Source of the DNA: an uncultured Lachnospiraceae bacterium
Lineage (GTDB): Bacteria; Bacillota; Clostridia; Lachnospirales; Lachnospiraceae
DNA length: 64,000 nt
Direction of reading: 5' to 3'
Assembly (NCBI GenBank): GCA_910578715.1
Contig: CAJTRL010000011.1
Location: forward strand, 9,447 to 73,446
Of this stretch, positions 16,901 to 25,816 are shown piece after piece (the stretch's first letter is position 1; each line of letters begins with the position of its first letter). A model generated the notes under the pieces. That model had not been told where the DNA came from, made no database searches, and saw only the letters and a program-made list of their open reading frames with translations. Made by a program: the position numbers and the translations under genes.

Positions 16901-18952
16901 ATGAAAAATAGTGTAAAATTAAAAGGAAGAATGAAATCCTATTTACAGTCTTCTTTGTATTTGGGATTTTTGCTGATTGCGGTAGATGTTCTTATTTACT
17001 TTATTGATATTCGCGCCGGACTGGTGCTAAGCTGTTTTATTGTTTTCTATCTCGCCATTGTTCTTTCCCTGATGTTTTATAATAAGCCGATTATCATCAA
17101 TGAACTGATTAGCTTTGCGACACAGTACGGACAGATACAAAGAAGGCTGCTCCGGGATTTAGACCTTCCTCATGCGCTGCTTGATGAAAACGGCAAAATT
17201 ATCTGGACAAACATTGCTTTTGAGAAAGCGGTCGATAAAGAGAAGGGTTATCGGAAATCCATTACCTCCATTTTTCCCTCCATTACGAAGGACAGGCTTC
17301 CGGGAACTATCGAGGAAGAGGAAGTTGAATTTGACGTCGATTATGAGGAACGGAATTATATCGCCAGACTGAAAAAGATTTCTTTGAAGGAAATGGCGGA
17401 GAACAGCGATATCATAGAGGCAAAGGGATATGACGGTTATCTGATTGCCCTGTATTTGTTTGATGAAACGGCTTTGAAAATCGCTTTACAGGAAGTGGAT
17501 GACCAGAGTCTTGCGGTGGGCCTGATATATCTGGACAATTACGAAGAGGCCCTTGAGAGCGTGGAAGAGGTAAGAAGGTCGCTCTTAATTGCATTGATAG
17601 ACAGAAAAGTAAATAAATATATTTCTGCGCTGGACGGCATATGCAGAAAGATGGAGAAAGACAAATATCTGGTTATCATGAAAAAAAAGTCGGTTTCGCT
17701 GCTTCAGGAGAACCGTTTTGATTTGCTGGAGGATGTTAAGACAGTTAATATCGGAAACGAGATGGCCGTTACGCTCAGTATCGGCGTAGGCTTAAGCGGG
17801 CTGACCTATGCCCAGAATTATGAGTTTGCACGGAATGCAATCGACCTTGCGCTGGGCCGCGGCGGTGACCAGGCAGTTATGAAAATGCCGGAGAACGTCA
17901 TTTATTACGGCGGCAAGAGCCAGCAGATAGAAAAGAGCACCCGCGTGAAGGCGAGGGTCAAGGCACATGCGCTGAAAGAAATCATTTCGATTAAAGATGA
18001 AATTTATGTGATGGGGCATCGTCTGGGCGATACGGACAGTTTCGGCGCTTCGGTCGGCATCTACCGCATTGCGAAAACTCTGGGCAAACAGGCGCATATT
18101 GTTCTGGATGATATTACCGCGTCAATGCAGCCTATGGTCGATATGTTCCGGGATAATAATGATTATGAAGACAACATGATAATAAGCGGCGAGCAGGCGC
18201 TCGAAATGATTGGAAATAACGCCGTGCTCGTAGTAGTCGATGTGAATAAACCCAGCATTACGGAGTGCCCGGGTTTATTAAGGCATTGTAATTCTATCGT
18301 CGTTTTCGACCATCACAGACAAGGCTCGGAAGTGATTGAGAATGCCACATTATCTTATATAGAGGCATATGCTTCTTCCACCTGTGAGATGGTATCAGAG
18401 ATTCTGCAGTATACGAGCGATACGCTGCGCATCAGGCCCGAGGAGGCGGACTGCCTGTATGCGGGCATCATGATTGATACGGATAACTTTATGGCCAAAG
18501 CAGGAGTCAGGACTTTCGAAGCGGTCGCTTTTCTGCGGCGTAACGGCGCGGATGTAACGAGAGTAAGAAAGCTGTTCCGTGACGATGCGATAGAATATAA
18601 GGCGAAAGCTGATGCGGTCAGTCAGGCGGAAATTTACAGGCAGTCCTATGCGATTACCGTATGTCGGGGCGAGCATGTGCCGAATCCGACTATCGTAGGC
18701 GCACAGGCGGCAAACGAACTGTTGAATATCAAGGGCATCAAGGCGAGCTTTGTTCTGACGGAGTACAATGGCAAAATTTTTGTCTCGGCACGTTCTATCG
18801 ACGAGGCAAACGTGCAGATTGTGATGGAGCGGATGGGCGGCGGCGGCCATATGAATATGGCGGGCTGTCAGCTGGAATGCGATATACCGGACGGTATTGT
18901 CATTATTAAACGGACACTGGATGCGATGATAGAAGAAGGGGAACTCAGCTGA
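16901..18952 (+). CDS. gdpP: Cyclic-di-AMP phosphodiesterase GdpP
   Basis: Degrades c-di-AMP to pApA at the membrane. The 683 residues show two N-terminal membrane helices (about 15-60), a PAS-like domain ([20 protein letters not shown]), a degenerate GGDEF domain (the active-site motif is replaced around [13 protein letters not shown]) and C-terminal DHH ([29 protein letters not shown]) and DHHA1 ([20 protein letters not shown]) domains with all the expected metal ligands. It precedes rplI and dnaB, the common Firmicutes order, and opposes cdaA 8 kb upstream. Confidence 0.96.
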   Translation: MKNSVKLKGRMKSYLQSSLYLGFLLIAVDVLIYFIDIRAGLVLSCFIVFYLAIVLSLMFYNKPIIINELISFATQYGQIQRRLLRDLDLPHALLDENGKIIWTNIAFEKAVDKEKGYRKSITSIFPSITKDRLPGTIEEEEVEFDVDYEERNYIARLKKISLKEMAENSDIIEAKGYDGYLIALYLFDETALKIALQEVDDQSLAVGLIYLDNYEEALESVEEVRRSLLIALIDRKVNKYISALDGICRKMEKDKYLVIMKKKSVSLLQENRFDLLEDVKTVNIGNEMAVTLSIGVGLSGLTYAQNYEFARNAIDLALGRGGDQAVMKMPENVIYYGGKSQQIEKSTRVKARVKAHALKEIISIKDEIYVMGHRLGDTDSFGASVGIYRIAKTLGKQAHIVLDDITASMQPMVDMFRDNNDYEDNMIISGEQALEMIGNNAVLVVVDVNKPSITECPGLLRHCNSIVVFDHHRQGSEVIENATLSYIEAYASSTCEMVSEILQYTSDTLRIRPEEADCLYAGIMIDTDNFMAKAGVRTFEAVAFLRRNGADVTRVRKLFRDDAIEYKAKADAVSQAEIYRQSYAITVCRGEHVPNPTIVGAQAANELLNIKGIKASFVLTEYNGKIFVSARSIDEANVQIVMERMGGGGHMNMAGCQLECDIPDGIVIIKRTLDAMIEEGELS

Positions 18953-19004
18953 GGAAAATAGGCGGCCTGAAGCTGTATATCAAGAAAGGAGCATGGTTTT
19001 AAAC

Positions 19005-19451
19005 ATGAAAGTTATATTATTACAGGATGTAAAATCTCTTGGGAAAAAAGGGGAAATCGTCGAGGTCAGCGACGGATATGCGAGAAATTTTGTATTGCCG
19101 AAGAAGCTGGGCGCGGAGGCAAATTCTAAAAATATGAATGATTTGAAGCTACAGAAAGCGAACGAGGAAAAAATCGCAAAACAGCAGCTGGAAGAGGCAC
19201 AGGAAATGGCGAAACTGCTGGAAACAAAGGAAGTTATCGTTAAGATGAAATCCGGAGAGGGCGGTAAGACTTTTGGTTCCATTTCCTCAAAAGAAATTGC
19301 GGAGGAAGCCAAAAAGCAATGCGATTTGGAACTGGACAAGAAAAAGATTCAGCTTCCGGAGGCTATCAAGTCACTTGGCGTTTATGAAGTTCATGTGAAA
19401 CTTCATACGAAGGTAACGGGAAAGCTGAAAGTAAAAGTGGTTGAAAAATAA
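19005..19451 (+). CDS. rplI: 50S ribosomal protein L9
   Basis: A 148-residue L9 with the N-terminal rRNA-binding domain ([30 protein letters not shown]), a long connecting helix and the C-terminal domain ([19 protein letters not shown]). The frame also opens at ATG 18993, but that is only 1 bp from AAAGGAG, and L9 proteins begin MKVILL, so 19005 is chosen. Sits between gdpP and dnaB as in Bacillus. Confidence 0.96.
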   Translation: MKVILLQDVKSLGKKGEIVEVSDGYARNFVLPKKLGAEANSKNMNDLKLQKANEEKIAKQQLEEAQEMAKLLETKEVIVKMKSGEGGKTFGSISSKEIAEEAKKQCDLELDKKKIQLPEAIKSLGVYEVHVKLHTKVTGKLKVKVVEK

Positions 19452-19471
19452 CAAAAGGGATGGGAACGGAA

Positions 19472-20815
19472 ATGCCAGAGATTTTGGAAGAGGCATTGCT
19501 GAAAAGAATATTGCCGCACAGCATTGAAGCGGAGCAGTCGGTTATCGGCTCAATGATTATGGACCGGGAGGCGATTGTCGTCGCTTCGGAAATTGTAAAC
19601 GGGGAGGACTTTTACAGCAGACAGTACGGCGTCCTTTTTGAAACGATGGTGGAGCTGAACGATGAGGGGAAACCGGTAGATTTGGTGACGCTTCAGGACA
19701 GACTGAAAGAGAAAGATGTACCACCCGAAGTCAGCAGTCTGGAATTTGTCAGGGATTTGATTACCGTAGTGCCTACTTCCGCCAACATCAAATATTATGC
19801 GAATATTGTAGCGGAGAAATCCACGCTCCGGCGGCTGATAAAAATAAATGAAGAAATTGCCAATACCTGTTATGTCGGCAAGGAAAGCCTGGAAGTGATT
19901 CTGGAAGATACGGAGAAGCGCATATTCGATTTGGTACAGCGCAGAAATGCAGATGATTTCGTGCCAATCAGGCAGATTGTCATGAACGCGATGGACAGGA
20001 TAGAAAAGGCTTCCCATAATAAGGGAAACGTAACGGGCGTTGCAACGGGTTTTATCGATTTGGATTATAAAACCGCCGGCATGCAGCCTTCCGATTTGAT
20101 TCTGATTGCGGCAAGGCCCTCCATGGGGAAAACTGCCTTTGTGTTGAACATTGCGGAATATGTTGCTTTCAGACAGAACCAGACGGTAGCGATTTTCAGC
20201 CTGGAAATGTCCAAAGAACAGCTTGTGAATCGTCTGTTTTCGATGGAATCCAAAGTGGATTCGCAGCATTTGAGGACAGGAAACCTTTCGGATGATGAAT
20301 GGGAAAAACTCATCGAAAGCGCGGGCGTTATCGGAAAATCCAATCTGATTATCGATGATACGCCGGGAATCAGCATCTCGGAGCTTCGTTCCAAATGTCG
20401 TAAGTACAAGCTGGAACATCATCTGGATATGATTATTATAGACTATCTGCAATTAATGTCGGGGAGCGGCCGCGGCACCGATTCCAGACAGCAGGAAATC
20501 TCCGATATTTCCCGCTCGCTGAAAGCGTTGGCAAGGGAGCTGAATGTACCGGTGCTGGCATTATCGCAGCTTTCCCGCGCGGTGGAACAGCGGCCGGACC
20601 ATCGGCCGATGCTTTCCGATTTGCGTGAGTCCGGCGCAATAGAACAGGATGCCGACGTGGTGATGTTCATTTATCGCGATGATTATTACAATAAAGATAC
20701 GGACAGGAAAAATATTTCTGAAATTATCATTGCCAAACAGAGAAACGGCCCTATTGGGACGGTAGAGCTGGTATGGCTTCCAGATTTTACCAAGTTCGGA
20801 AACTTACAGCGGTAA
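19472..20815 (+). CDS. dnaB: Replicative DNA helicase DnaB
   Basis: Hexameric 5'-3' fork helicase. About 447 residues: N-terminal primase-interaction domain (PHSIEAEQSVIGSMIMDREA), then the RecA-like domain with Walker A ARPSMGKTAFVLNIA, arginine/DNA loops and Walker B MIIIDYLQLMSG, ending RDDYYNKDTD ... FTKFGNLQR. ATG 19460 has no room for a ribosome site, so 19472 is preferred, though 19460 is possible. The last 23 bp of the gene are imperfectly repeated just downstream. (Called dnaC in Bacillus.). Confidence 0.95.
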   Translation: MPEILEEALLKRILPHSIEAEQSVIGSMIMDREAIVVASEIVNGEDFYSRQYGVLFETMVELNDEGKPVDLVTLQDRLKEKDVPPEVSSLEFVRDLITVVPTSANIKYYANIVAEKSTLRRLIKINEEIANTCYVGKESLEVILEDTEKRIFDLVQRRNADDFVPIRQIVMNAMDRIEKASHNKGNVTGVATGFIDLDYKTAGMQPSDLILIAARPSMGKTAFVLNIAEYVAFRQNQTVAIFSLEMSKEQLVNRLFSMESKVDSQHLRTGNLSDDEWEKLIESAGVIGKSNLIIDDTPGISISELRSKCRKYKLEHHLDMIIIDYLQLMSGSGRGTDSRQQEISDISRSLKALARELNVPVLALSQLSRAVEQRPDHRPMLSDLRESGAIEQDADVVMFIYRDDYYNKDTDRKNISEIIIAKQRNGPIGTVELVWLPDFTKFGNLQR

Positions 20816-20850
20816 TCCGGCGTAAAATTCGGAAACCTACAGCTGAAATC
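20795..20850 (+). repeat. Imperfect duplication of the dnaB 3' end
   Basis: TTCGGAAACTTACAGCGGTA at 20795, including the region of the stop codon, recurs as TTCGGAAACCTACAGCTGAA at 20828, an offset of 33 bp (11 codons). It looks like a small tandem duplication of the gene end left in the spacer. Confidence 0.6.
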
Positions 20851-20867
20851 TGAATATTGTACACTAC

Positions 20868-20902
20868 AAAAGAGACAGGCCTGGTAAGGCGTGTCTCTTT
20901 GC
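20868..20902 (+). terminator. Probable terminator after dnaB
   Basis: AAAGAGACA/TGTCTCTTT 9-bp stem with an inner GCC/GGC pair; only three T follow, so termination may be partial. Confidence 0.6.
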
Positions 20903-20959
20903 GCTTATCTGACAGGTTTTCAGGCATACTGATATCTGGCAGACTTTCAACATACTGAT

Positions 20960-20990
20960 TATAATGCCGCTAGTGCGGCGGAATGGGAGG
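20960..20990 (+). promoter_or_regulatory. Promoter -10, start-site hairpin and RBS of the MerR gene
   Basis: TATAAT at 20960-20965 is followed at once by the inverted repeat GCCGC-TAGT-GCGGC (20966-20979) and GGGAGG. Upstream, CATACTGAT occurs twice in direct orientation 27 bp apart. The hairpin at the transcription start could be an operator. Confidence 0.45.
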
Positions 20991-20994
20991 AAAA

Positions 20995-21639
20995 ATGAAA
21001 CAGGAAACATTGTTGATTTCGGAAGCGGCAAAACAAGTACAGGTGGAGAGCCATGTGCTTCGGTACTGGGAAGAAGAACTGGGCCTTCCCATCAAAAGAA
21101 ACGAGATGGGACACCGCTATTATACGACGGAAGACGTCAGTCAGTTTAAGGAAATCAAGATGCTGAAAGAACAGGGATTACAGCTTCGGGCAATCAAAAA
21201 CATTCTGCAGAAGGAACAGGCCGGAGCGGACAATGCGGACAGGCCGGGAATGGAAACGGAATTATCCGCAGAAGCAGCGCTGGCGGAAGAGAAAGCAATG
21301 GATTATATTATCGGACGAAAACAGAAGTATATCGTCTCGCTGTCGGAAGAGGCAGGCAGAGAAGAAAAGGCAAACCGGCTGCAGTACCTGCTCCAGCATA
21401 TGATGGTCGAGACGGTGAAAGCGGCCAACAAAGAGCTTGGTGCGGAAATTAAGGAAAGTATTTTAAAGGAGCTTGATTATCAGTTTCGTGCGCGGGAAGA
21501 GCGCGAAGAAGAACATTGGAAAAAGGAAGAAGAGCATTACCGCAAAGTGGATGAAATGCTCAGACAGCACTATAAGGTTAAGGAAAAACTGCCCAAACCC
21601 AGACGGGAGAAAAAGAAGGGAAAGTTTCTAAAGCATTAA
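20995..21639 (+). CDS. MerR-family transcriptional regulator
   Basis: A 214-residue regulator. The N-terminal winged helix matches MerR (LLISEAAKQVQVESHVLRYW, GLPIKRNEMGHRYYTTEDV), then a linker helix and a long, highly charged coiled-coil C-terminus rich in Glu, Lys and Arg (residues about 130-214). No effector-binding cysteines or drug-binding domain are evident, so the inducer is unknown; the coiled-coil type resembles MerR proteins acting on cell-cycle or chromosome sites. The ATG at 20995 follows GGGAGGAAAA. Confidence 0.85.
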   Translation: MKQETLLISEAAKQVQVESHVLRYWEEELGLPIKRNEMGHRYYTTEDVSQFKEIKMLKEQGLQLRAIKNILQKEQAGADNADRPGMETELSAEAALAEEKAMDYIIGRKQKYIVSLSEEAGREEKANRLQYLLQHMMVETVKAANKELGAEIKESILKELDYQFRAREEREEEHWKKEEEHYRKVDEMLRQHYKVKEKLPKPRREKKKGKFLKH

Positions 21640-21680
21640 TAAAATGCCTATAAGTCATGGAAAATAAAGCCATAGACGTT

Positions 21681-21720
21681 AAAAAGCATTCGGCCATGCG
21701 CACATGTCTGAATGCTTTTT
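21681..21720. terminator. Bidirectional terminator between MerR gene and ferredoxin gene
   Basis: AAAAAGCATTC/GAATGCTTTTT with an inner CATG-GCGCA-like loop; A run on one side and T run on the other serve both converging genes. Confidence 0.85.
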
Positions 21721-21754
21721 GACGTTTGTATTTAATTCTGTATTTTCCTGTTTA

Positions 21755-21925
21755 TCAGCCCTGAGAAATGGCGCCAGTCGGGCATGTTCCCGCACAGGAA
21801 CCGCAATCGATGCATTTATCCGCATCAATTTCAAATTTTCCGTCCCCCATGCTGATTGCGCCTACCGGGCACTGAGCCTCACAAGCGCCGCAAGCTACAC
21901 AGGCATCACCGATTACATAAGCCAT
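21755..21925 (-). CDS. Small 2[4Fe-4S] ferredoxin
   Basis: A 56-residue clostridial-type ferredoxin. Two complete CxxCxxCxxxCP motifs are visible: CVACGACEAQCP (residues 9-20) and CIDCGSCAGTCP (38-49), giving two [4Fe-4S] clusters for low-potential electron transfer. Two in-frame ATGs exist; AGGAGG is 9 bp before the one at 21925 and 3 bp before 21931, so 21925 is preferred. It is transcribed towards the MerR gene and ends at the shared terminator. Confidence 0.95.
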   Translation of the reverse strand: MAYVIGDACVACGACEAQCPVGAISMGDGKFEIDADKCIDCGSCAGTCPTGAISQG

Positions 21926-22041
21926 AGTCATTATCCTCCTTTTATCTGCAAATCATTTTGATATAAATTTATCAATACCATTATAATAGCAAAGCCGTGA
22001 ATATACAAGCCCAATTTTTAACAGAAACAGCAGTCTGCATT

Positions 22042-22800
22042 TTAAAGATTCAGTTCTTTGCGTCGTTCCCGGATGCCTTTCAGAATGACTTCCTTTTTCT
22101 CAAGAAGCTCTTTTTTCTCCATGGCGGGAACGCCTTTCAGCTTGTATTCCATGCCCAGTTTTTCGTATTTGCTTTCTCCCATTGTATGATAAGGAAGCGC
22201 GTCCAATGCCTTCAGGTTTTGAAATTCACCGATAAAATAGCCAAGCTCATATAAATATTTATCGTCGTCGGTCAGTCCGGGAACAATGACGTGGCGAATC
22301 CACATATCAACGTTTTTGTCGTTCAGATATCTGGCAAAAGCGAGGATGCCTTCGTTGGGCTGGGAGGTCAGTTCCTTATGCTTTTCAGGATTGATGTGCT
22401 TGATATCCAGCATTACGAGGTCGGTCAGCGTCATCAGTTTATCCAGTTTCGCGAGCCATTCGGGATTGCCGTCCGGCCGGTAAGCGATGCCGGAGGAATC
22501 AATACAGGTATGGATATTTTTCTTTTTGGCGAGCGTAAAAAGGTCGAGAAGGAAATCAACCTGCATCAGCGGTTCGCCTCCTGTTACCGTAATGCCGCCG
22601 CCTTTATAAAAGCTGATATTCCGTTCGTACTGCTCAATGATATAGGCCGGTTCCATCAGTGTGCCGCCGTTCATGTCCCATGTATCGGGATTGTGGCAGT
22701 ATGCACACCGCATAGGGCATCCCTGTACGAAAACAACAAACCTTACACCGGGGCCGTCCACGGTGCCAAAACTTTCCAAAGAGTGTATTCTTCCCTGCAT
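22042..22800 (-). CDS. pflA: Pyruvate formate-lyase activating enzyme
   Basis: Radical-SAM enzyme that installs the glycyl radical on pyruvate formate-lyase. The 252 residues start MQGRIHSLESFGTVDGPGVR, carry the cluster motif CPMRCAYC (CxxxCxxC) and the SAM-binding TVTGGEPLMQ, and end with a basic helix. The ORF opens far upstream, but the conserved start at 22800 follows GAAGG. It lies downstream of the pfl genes yet behind a terminator and with its own -10 (TATACT at 22840-22845, minus), so it is expressed separately from its substrate. Confidence 0.95.
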   Translation of the reverse strand: MQGRIHSLESFGTVDGPGVRFVVFVQGCPMRCAYCHNPDTWDMNGGTLMEPAYIIEQYERNISFYKGGGITVTGGEPLMQVDFLLDLFTLAKKKNIHTCIDSSGIAYRPDGNPEWLAKLDKLMTLTDLVMLDIKHINPEKHKELTSQPNEGILAFARYLNDKNVDMWIRHVIVPGLTDDDKYLYELGYFIGEFQNLKALDALPYHTMGESKYEKLGMEYKLKGVPAMEKKELLEKKEVILKGIRERRKELNL

Positions 22801-22879
22801 AATAAAGCCTTCTTTCATTGCGTTTTTTATGATAGATATAGTATAACCTGTACCGGGCAAAAAAACCAGTCTTTTTGGG

Positions 22880-22912
22880 AATAAAACAGGGCTCCGAATC
22901 AATCAGAGCCCT
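22880..22912 (-). terminator. Terminator of the split pfl operon
   Basis: On the minus strand CAGGGCTC/GAGCCCTG (8 bp) with an 11-nt loop followed by TTTTA. It separates the pfl genes from pflA. Confidence 0.85.
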
Positions 22913-22948
22913 GCATTTTTGTTATACTTTATTTCGCATTCTCAGAGA

Positions 22949-23191
22949 TTAGATGCTCTCATGGAAAGTACGGGAAATAACGTCTGCCTGCTGTTCCGGT
23001 GTTAATTTAATGAAATTAACTGCATAACCGGAAACGCGGATTGTCAACTGCGGATAGTTCTCCGGATGTTTCTGTGCATCCAGTAAAGTATCTCTGTTCA
23101 GTACGTTGACATTGAGGTGGTGACCACCTTTTGTTGCATAACCATCCAGTAAAGATACCAGGTTATCTACCTGAGCCGTATTTGCTGCCAT
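22949..23191 (-). CDS. grcA: Stand-alone glycyl-radical subunit of pyruvate formate-lyase (GrcA-like)
   Basis: An 80-residue protein equal to the C-terminal glycyl-radical domain of a normal Pfl[21 protein letters not shown], then the radical loop [13 protein letters not shown] (glycine at about residue 53) and the ending [16 protein letters not shown]. coli GrcA is a longer spare part that rescues damaged PflB; here the catalytic gene lacks this domain, so this protein must supply the radical in trans. GGAGG stands 7 bp before the ATG. It is the third gene of pflB, small gene, grcA and is transcribed at its own strong ribosome site, allowing replacement after oxygen cleavage. Confidence 0.93.
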   Translation of the reverse strand: MAANTAQVDNLVSLLDGYATKGGHHLNVNVLNRDTLLDAQKHPENYPQLTIRVSGYAVNFIKLTPEQQADVISRTFHESI

Positions 23192-23220
23192 AATTGTTTC
23201 CTCCTAATCATTTTCAGTAT

Positions 23221-23424
23221 TTAGTGGAAGTCATCCAACCCCTGTTCCAAAGTCGGTACGCTGCATGCCAGCGGAGTTCTGGAACAATCCGTGCATCCCA
23301 TTGTCTGTACCTTTTTGGAATCTTCGGATTCTTCATCGACATTGACGTTTACATGTCCAACGCCCTGTGCCATACCCGAATCCAGCATTTTAACAAAATC
23401 ATCAATCATTTGCTTATCGTCCAT
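23221..23424 (-). CDS. Small protein resembling half a glycyl-radical domain, with a Cys-rich tail
   Basis: No named family recognised. A 67-residue protein between the split pfl genes. Its N-terminal part (IDDFVKMLDSGMAQGVGHVN) aligns with the first half of the neighbouring glycyl-radical subunit ([20 protein letters not shown]), about 10 identities over 26 positions including the HxNVNV strand. It has no RVSGYAV radical loop. Instead it ends with cysteines: MGCTDCSRTPLACSVP. AAGGTGG lies 5 bp before the ATG at 23424 (an ATG at 23433 is less likely). Spacing of 20 bp from pflB and 29 bp to grcA indicates one transcript. It may dock at the same site as the radical subunit, with the cysteines binding metal or sensing redox; this is inference. 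Confidence 0.8.
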   Translation of the reverse strand: MDDKQMIDDFVKMLDSGMAQGVGHVNVNVDEESEDSKKVQTMGCTDCSRTPLACSVPTLEQGLDDFH

Positions 23425-23444
23425 AACATCCACCTTACTTTATA

Positions 23445-25484
23445 TTATTTGTTTAAATCTAACTCAATATCACCCGCAAATACCTGGTCTTCCTTGCCAA
23501 GTGCGCCAGGGATGATGGTAAACGTATTGGAGATACCATCCTGTGCATCTTTGAACGGAAGTTTGGATACGGAAGATAAGGAAGCTACTGCGCCGTGAGT
23601 ATCACGTCCGTGCATCGGGTTAGCGCCAGGTGCGAACGGCTGTCCTTTTCTACGTCCGTCAGGTGTGTTCCCGGTAGCCTTACCATACGTTACGTTAGAA
23701 GTAATTGTAAGGATAGAGGTTGTCGGAATACCATTGCGGTAGGTATGATGTCTTCTGATTGCAGTCATGAATTTATGAACAACATCCTGTGCAATCGTAT
23801 CAACGCGGTCGTCATCATTACCATATTTCGGGAACTCGCCGGTTGTCTTGAAGTCAACGATGATACCGTCTTCGTCTCTGATTGGCTCAACTTTCGCATA
23901 CTTGATTGCGGATAAGGAGTCAGCAACGATGGACAGACCTGCAACACCCGTAGCAAAGTAACGTTTTACGTCTCTGTCATGGAGAGCCATCTCTGCTCTC
24001 TCATAGCAGTATTTGTCGTGCATATAGTGGATGATGTTCAGCGTATTTACATACACGTCAGCCTGCCATTCCATCATATCCATGAATTTAGCATATACAT
24101 CATCATAATCAAGAACATCGCCTGTAACCGGACGGTATTTCGGGCCGACCTGTTTCTTGGTAACTTCGTCTACACCACCGTTTAACGCGTAGAGCAGACA
24201 TTTTGCAAGGTTTGCACGAGCGCCGAAGAACTGCATTTCTTTACCGATTACCATAGAAGATACACAGCATGCGATGCCGTAGTCGTCACCGTGTGTTACT
24301 CTCATAAGGTCATCGTTCTCGTACTGGATGGAAGAAGTCTGGATAGACATCTTAGCACAGTATTTCTTCCAGTTCTCAGGAAGTCTTGTAGACCAGAGAA
24401 CTGTCAGGTTCGGTTCCGGAGAAGGACCTAAGTTTGTCAGGGTGTGCAGATAACGGAAGCTCATTTTGCTTACTAACGGACGTCCGTCAACGCCGACACC
24501 GCCGAGGGATTCGGTTACCCATACCGGGTCGCCTGCGAAAATCTGGTTGTATTCAGGTGTACGCGCAAATTTAATCAGACGCAGCTTCATGATGAAGTGG
24601 TCAACAAATTCCTGAATCTGTTCTTCTGTAAAGGTTCCGTTTGCAAGGTCTCTTTCCGCATAGCAGTCAAGGAATGTAGAAGTACGTCCAAGAGACATCG
24701 CCGCACCGTTCTGCTCTTTTACTGCGCACAGATAACCGAAATAAGTTGCCTGAATCGCTTCCTGTACGTTTGTAGCCGGTTTGGAAATATCGCATCCGTA
24801 AGAAGCAGCCATTTCTTTCATCAGTTTCAGAGCTACCATCTGTTCGGAAAGTTCTTCGCGAAGACGGATAACGTCATCTGTCATCACGCGGCCCGTGGAA
24901 TCTTTCTGAGCCTGTTTGTCTTCAATCAGGTAGTCGATACCGTACAGAGCAACACGTCTGTAATCGCCGATGATACGTCCGCGTCCGTAAGCATCCGGAA
25001 GACCTGTGATGATATGGGAAGAACGACAAGCTCTCATTTCCTGATTGTAAGCGTCGAAGCAGCCCGCATTGTGTGTTTTTCTGTGTGTTGAGAAAAATTC
25101 GCTGATTTCAGGGTCAACTTCATAACCGTTGTCGGAGCATGCTTTTTCAGCCATTCTGATACCGCCGTAAGGCTGTAAGGAACGTTTGAACGGTTTGTCT
25201 GTCTGGAAGCCAACGATTTTCTCTTTGCTCTTGTCCAGATAACCCGGTCCGTGGGATGTAATGGTAGAGATAACTTTCGTATCCATATCCAGTACGCCGC
25301 CAGCTTCACGTTCCTGTTTCTGTAAATCAAGAACCTGTGCCCATAAGTCTTTTGTGTTCTGTGTAGGAGCAGCTAAGAAGGACTCGTCGCCTTCATAGAG
25401 GTGATAGTTTTTCTGAATGAAGTCGCGCACATTTACTTCATTCTCCCATTTGCCGCCTACAAAATCTTTCCATTCTGGTCTCAT
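23445..25484 (-). CDS. pflB: Pyruvate formate-lyase catalytic subunit lacking the glycyl-radical domain
   Basis: Converts pyruvate and CoA to acetyl-CoA and formate in mixed-acid fermentation. The 679 residues include the conserved [14 protein letters not shown] region, the adjacent catalytic cysteines ([16 protein letters not shown], about residue 405), and the late segments [20 protein letters not shown] and [21 protein letters not shown] normal PflB (about 760 residues) continues into the glycyl-radical domain, but this one stops after [11 protein letters not shown]. The missing part is the separate gene at 22949-23191. GGAGG precedes the ATG at 25484; the frame extends to 25532. A sigma-A type promoter lies 95 bp upstream. 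Confidence 0.95.
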   Translation of the reverse strand: MRPEWKDFVGGKWENEVNVRDFIQKNYHLYEGDESFLAAPTQNTKDLWAQVLDLQKQEREAGGVLDMDTKVISTITSHGPGYLDKSKEKIVGFQTDKPFKRSLQPYGGIRMAEKACSDNGYEVDPEISEFFSTHRKTHNAGCFDAYNQEMRACRSSHIITGLPDAYGRGRIIGDYRRVALYGIDYLIEDKQAQKDSTGRVMTDDVIRLREELSEQMVALKLMKEMAASYGCDISKPATNVQEAIQATYFGYLCAVKEQNGAAMSLGRTSTFLDCYAERDLANGTFTEEQIQEFVDHFIMKLRLIKFARTPEYNQIFAGDPVWVTESLGGVGVDGRPLVSKMSFRYLHTLTNLGPSPEPNLTVLWSTRLPENWKKYCAKMSIQTSSIQYENDDLMRVTHGDDYGIACCVSSMVIGKEMQFFGARANLAKCLLYALNGGVDEVTKKQVGPKYRPVTGDVLDYDDVYAKFMDMMEWQADVYVNTLNIIHYMHDKYCYERAEMALHDRDVKRYFATGVAGLSIVADSLSAIKYAKVEPIRDEDGIIVDFKTTGEFPKYGNDDDRVDTIAQDVVHKFMTAIRRHHTYRNGIPTTSILTITSNVTYGKATGNTPDGRRKGQPFAPGANPMHGRDTHGAVASLSSVSKLPFKDAQDGISNTFTIIPGALGKEDQVFAGDIELDLNK

Positions 25485-25527
25485 TTTGAAATAGCCTCCT
25501 GTTTTAATTATTTTGTTTGATATATTC

Positions 25528-25564
25528 AGCATATTTTATGGGGAAATATGCCTGAAAATATGCT
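25528..25564. promoter_or_regulatory. Inverted repeat in the pflB leader
   Basis: AGCATATTTT (25528-25537) and AAAATATGCT (25555-25564) form a perfect 10-bp inverted repeat just downstream of the predicted transcription start, with an additional AAATATGCC copy in the spacer (25544-25552). Candidate repressor operator or leader hairpin. Confidence 0.5.
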
Positions 25565-25578
25565 TATCCTGTAAAAAC

Positions 25579-25608
25579 ATTATATGTTAAAAGCGGAAGT
25601 TACGTCAA
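25579..25608 (-). promoter_or_regulatory. Promoter of the split pfl operon
   Basis: On the minus strand TTGACG (25603-25608), 18 bp, TATAAT (25579-25584), the best promoter match in the window. Leader of about 85 nt. Confidence 0.75.
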
Positions 25609-25629
25609 GTCGGCGAGTGTACTTTTTTG

Positions 25630-25707
25630 CATACAAACTGTAAATTTTCAAGTAATTTTTTGTGAAAATTGTATGTATTTTACAGAGGCAGAATATTATG
25701 ATAAAAT
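25630..25707 (+). promoter_or_regulatory. Palindrome and promoter upstream of the FkbH-like gene
   Basis: CATACAA (25630-25636) pairs with TTGTATG (25669-25675), and AATTTTCA (25643-25650) with TGAAAATT (25663-25670), between the two divergent promoters. It is followed by TTTACA (25679-25684), 17 bp, TAAAAT (25702-25707) directed at the FkbH-like gene. The palindrome could be an operator for one or both directions. Confidence 0.5.
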
Positions 25708-25816
25708 GTAGTAAATTTTTGAAAAATTCATCGGATAAAATGTGCAGATACCGGAATAGAACAATCGGACAGAAAGCGGCAGATTTTAAAAATTAAAATA
25801 AGAAAGGAAACAACCC

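Noticed and set aside
22949..25484. The split pfl locus as a frameshifted pseudogene or sequencing error
   Set aside because: Catalytic cysteines and the radical loop are intact, each piece has a good ribosome site, and a whole third gene lies between the parts, which one indel cannot explain.
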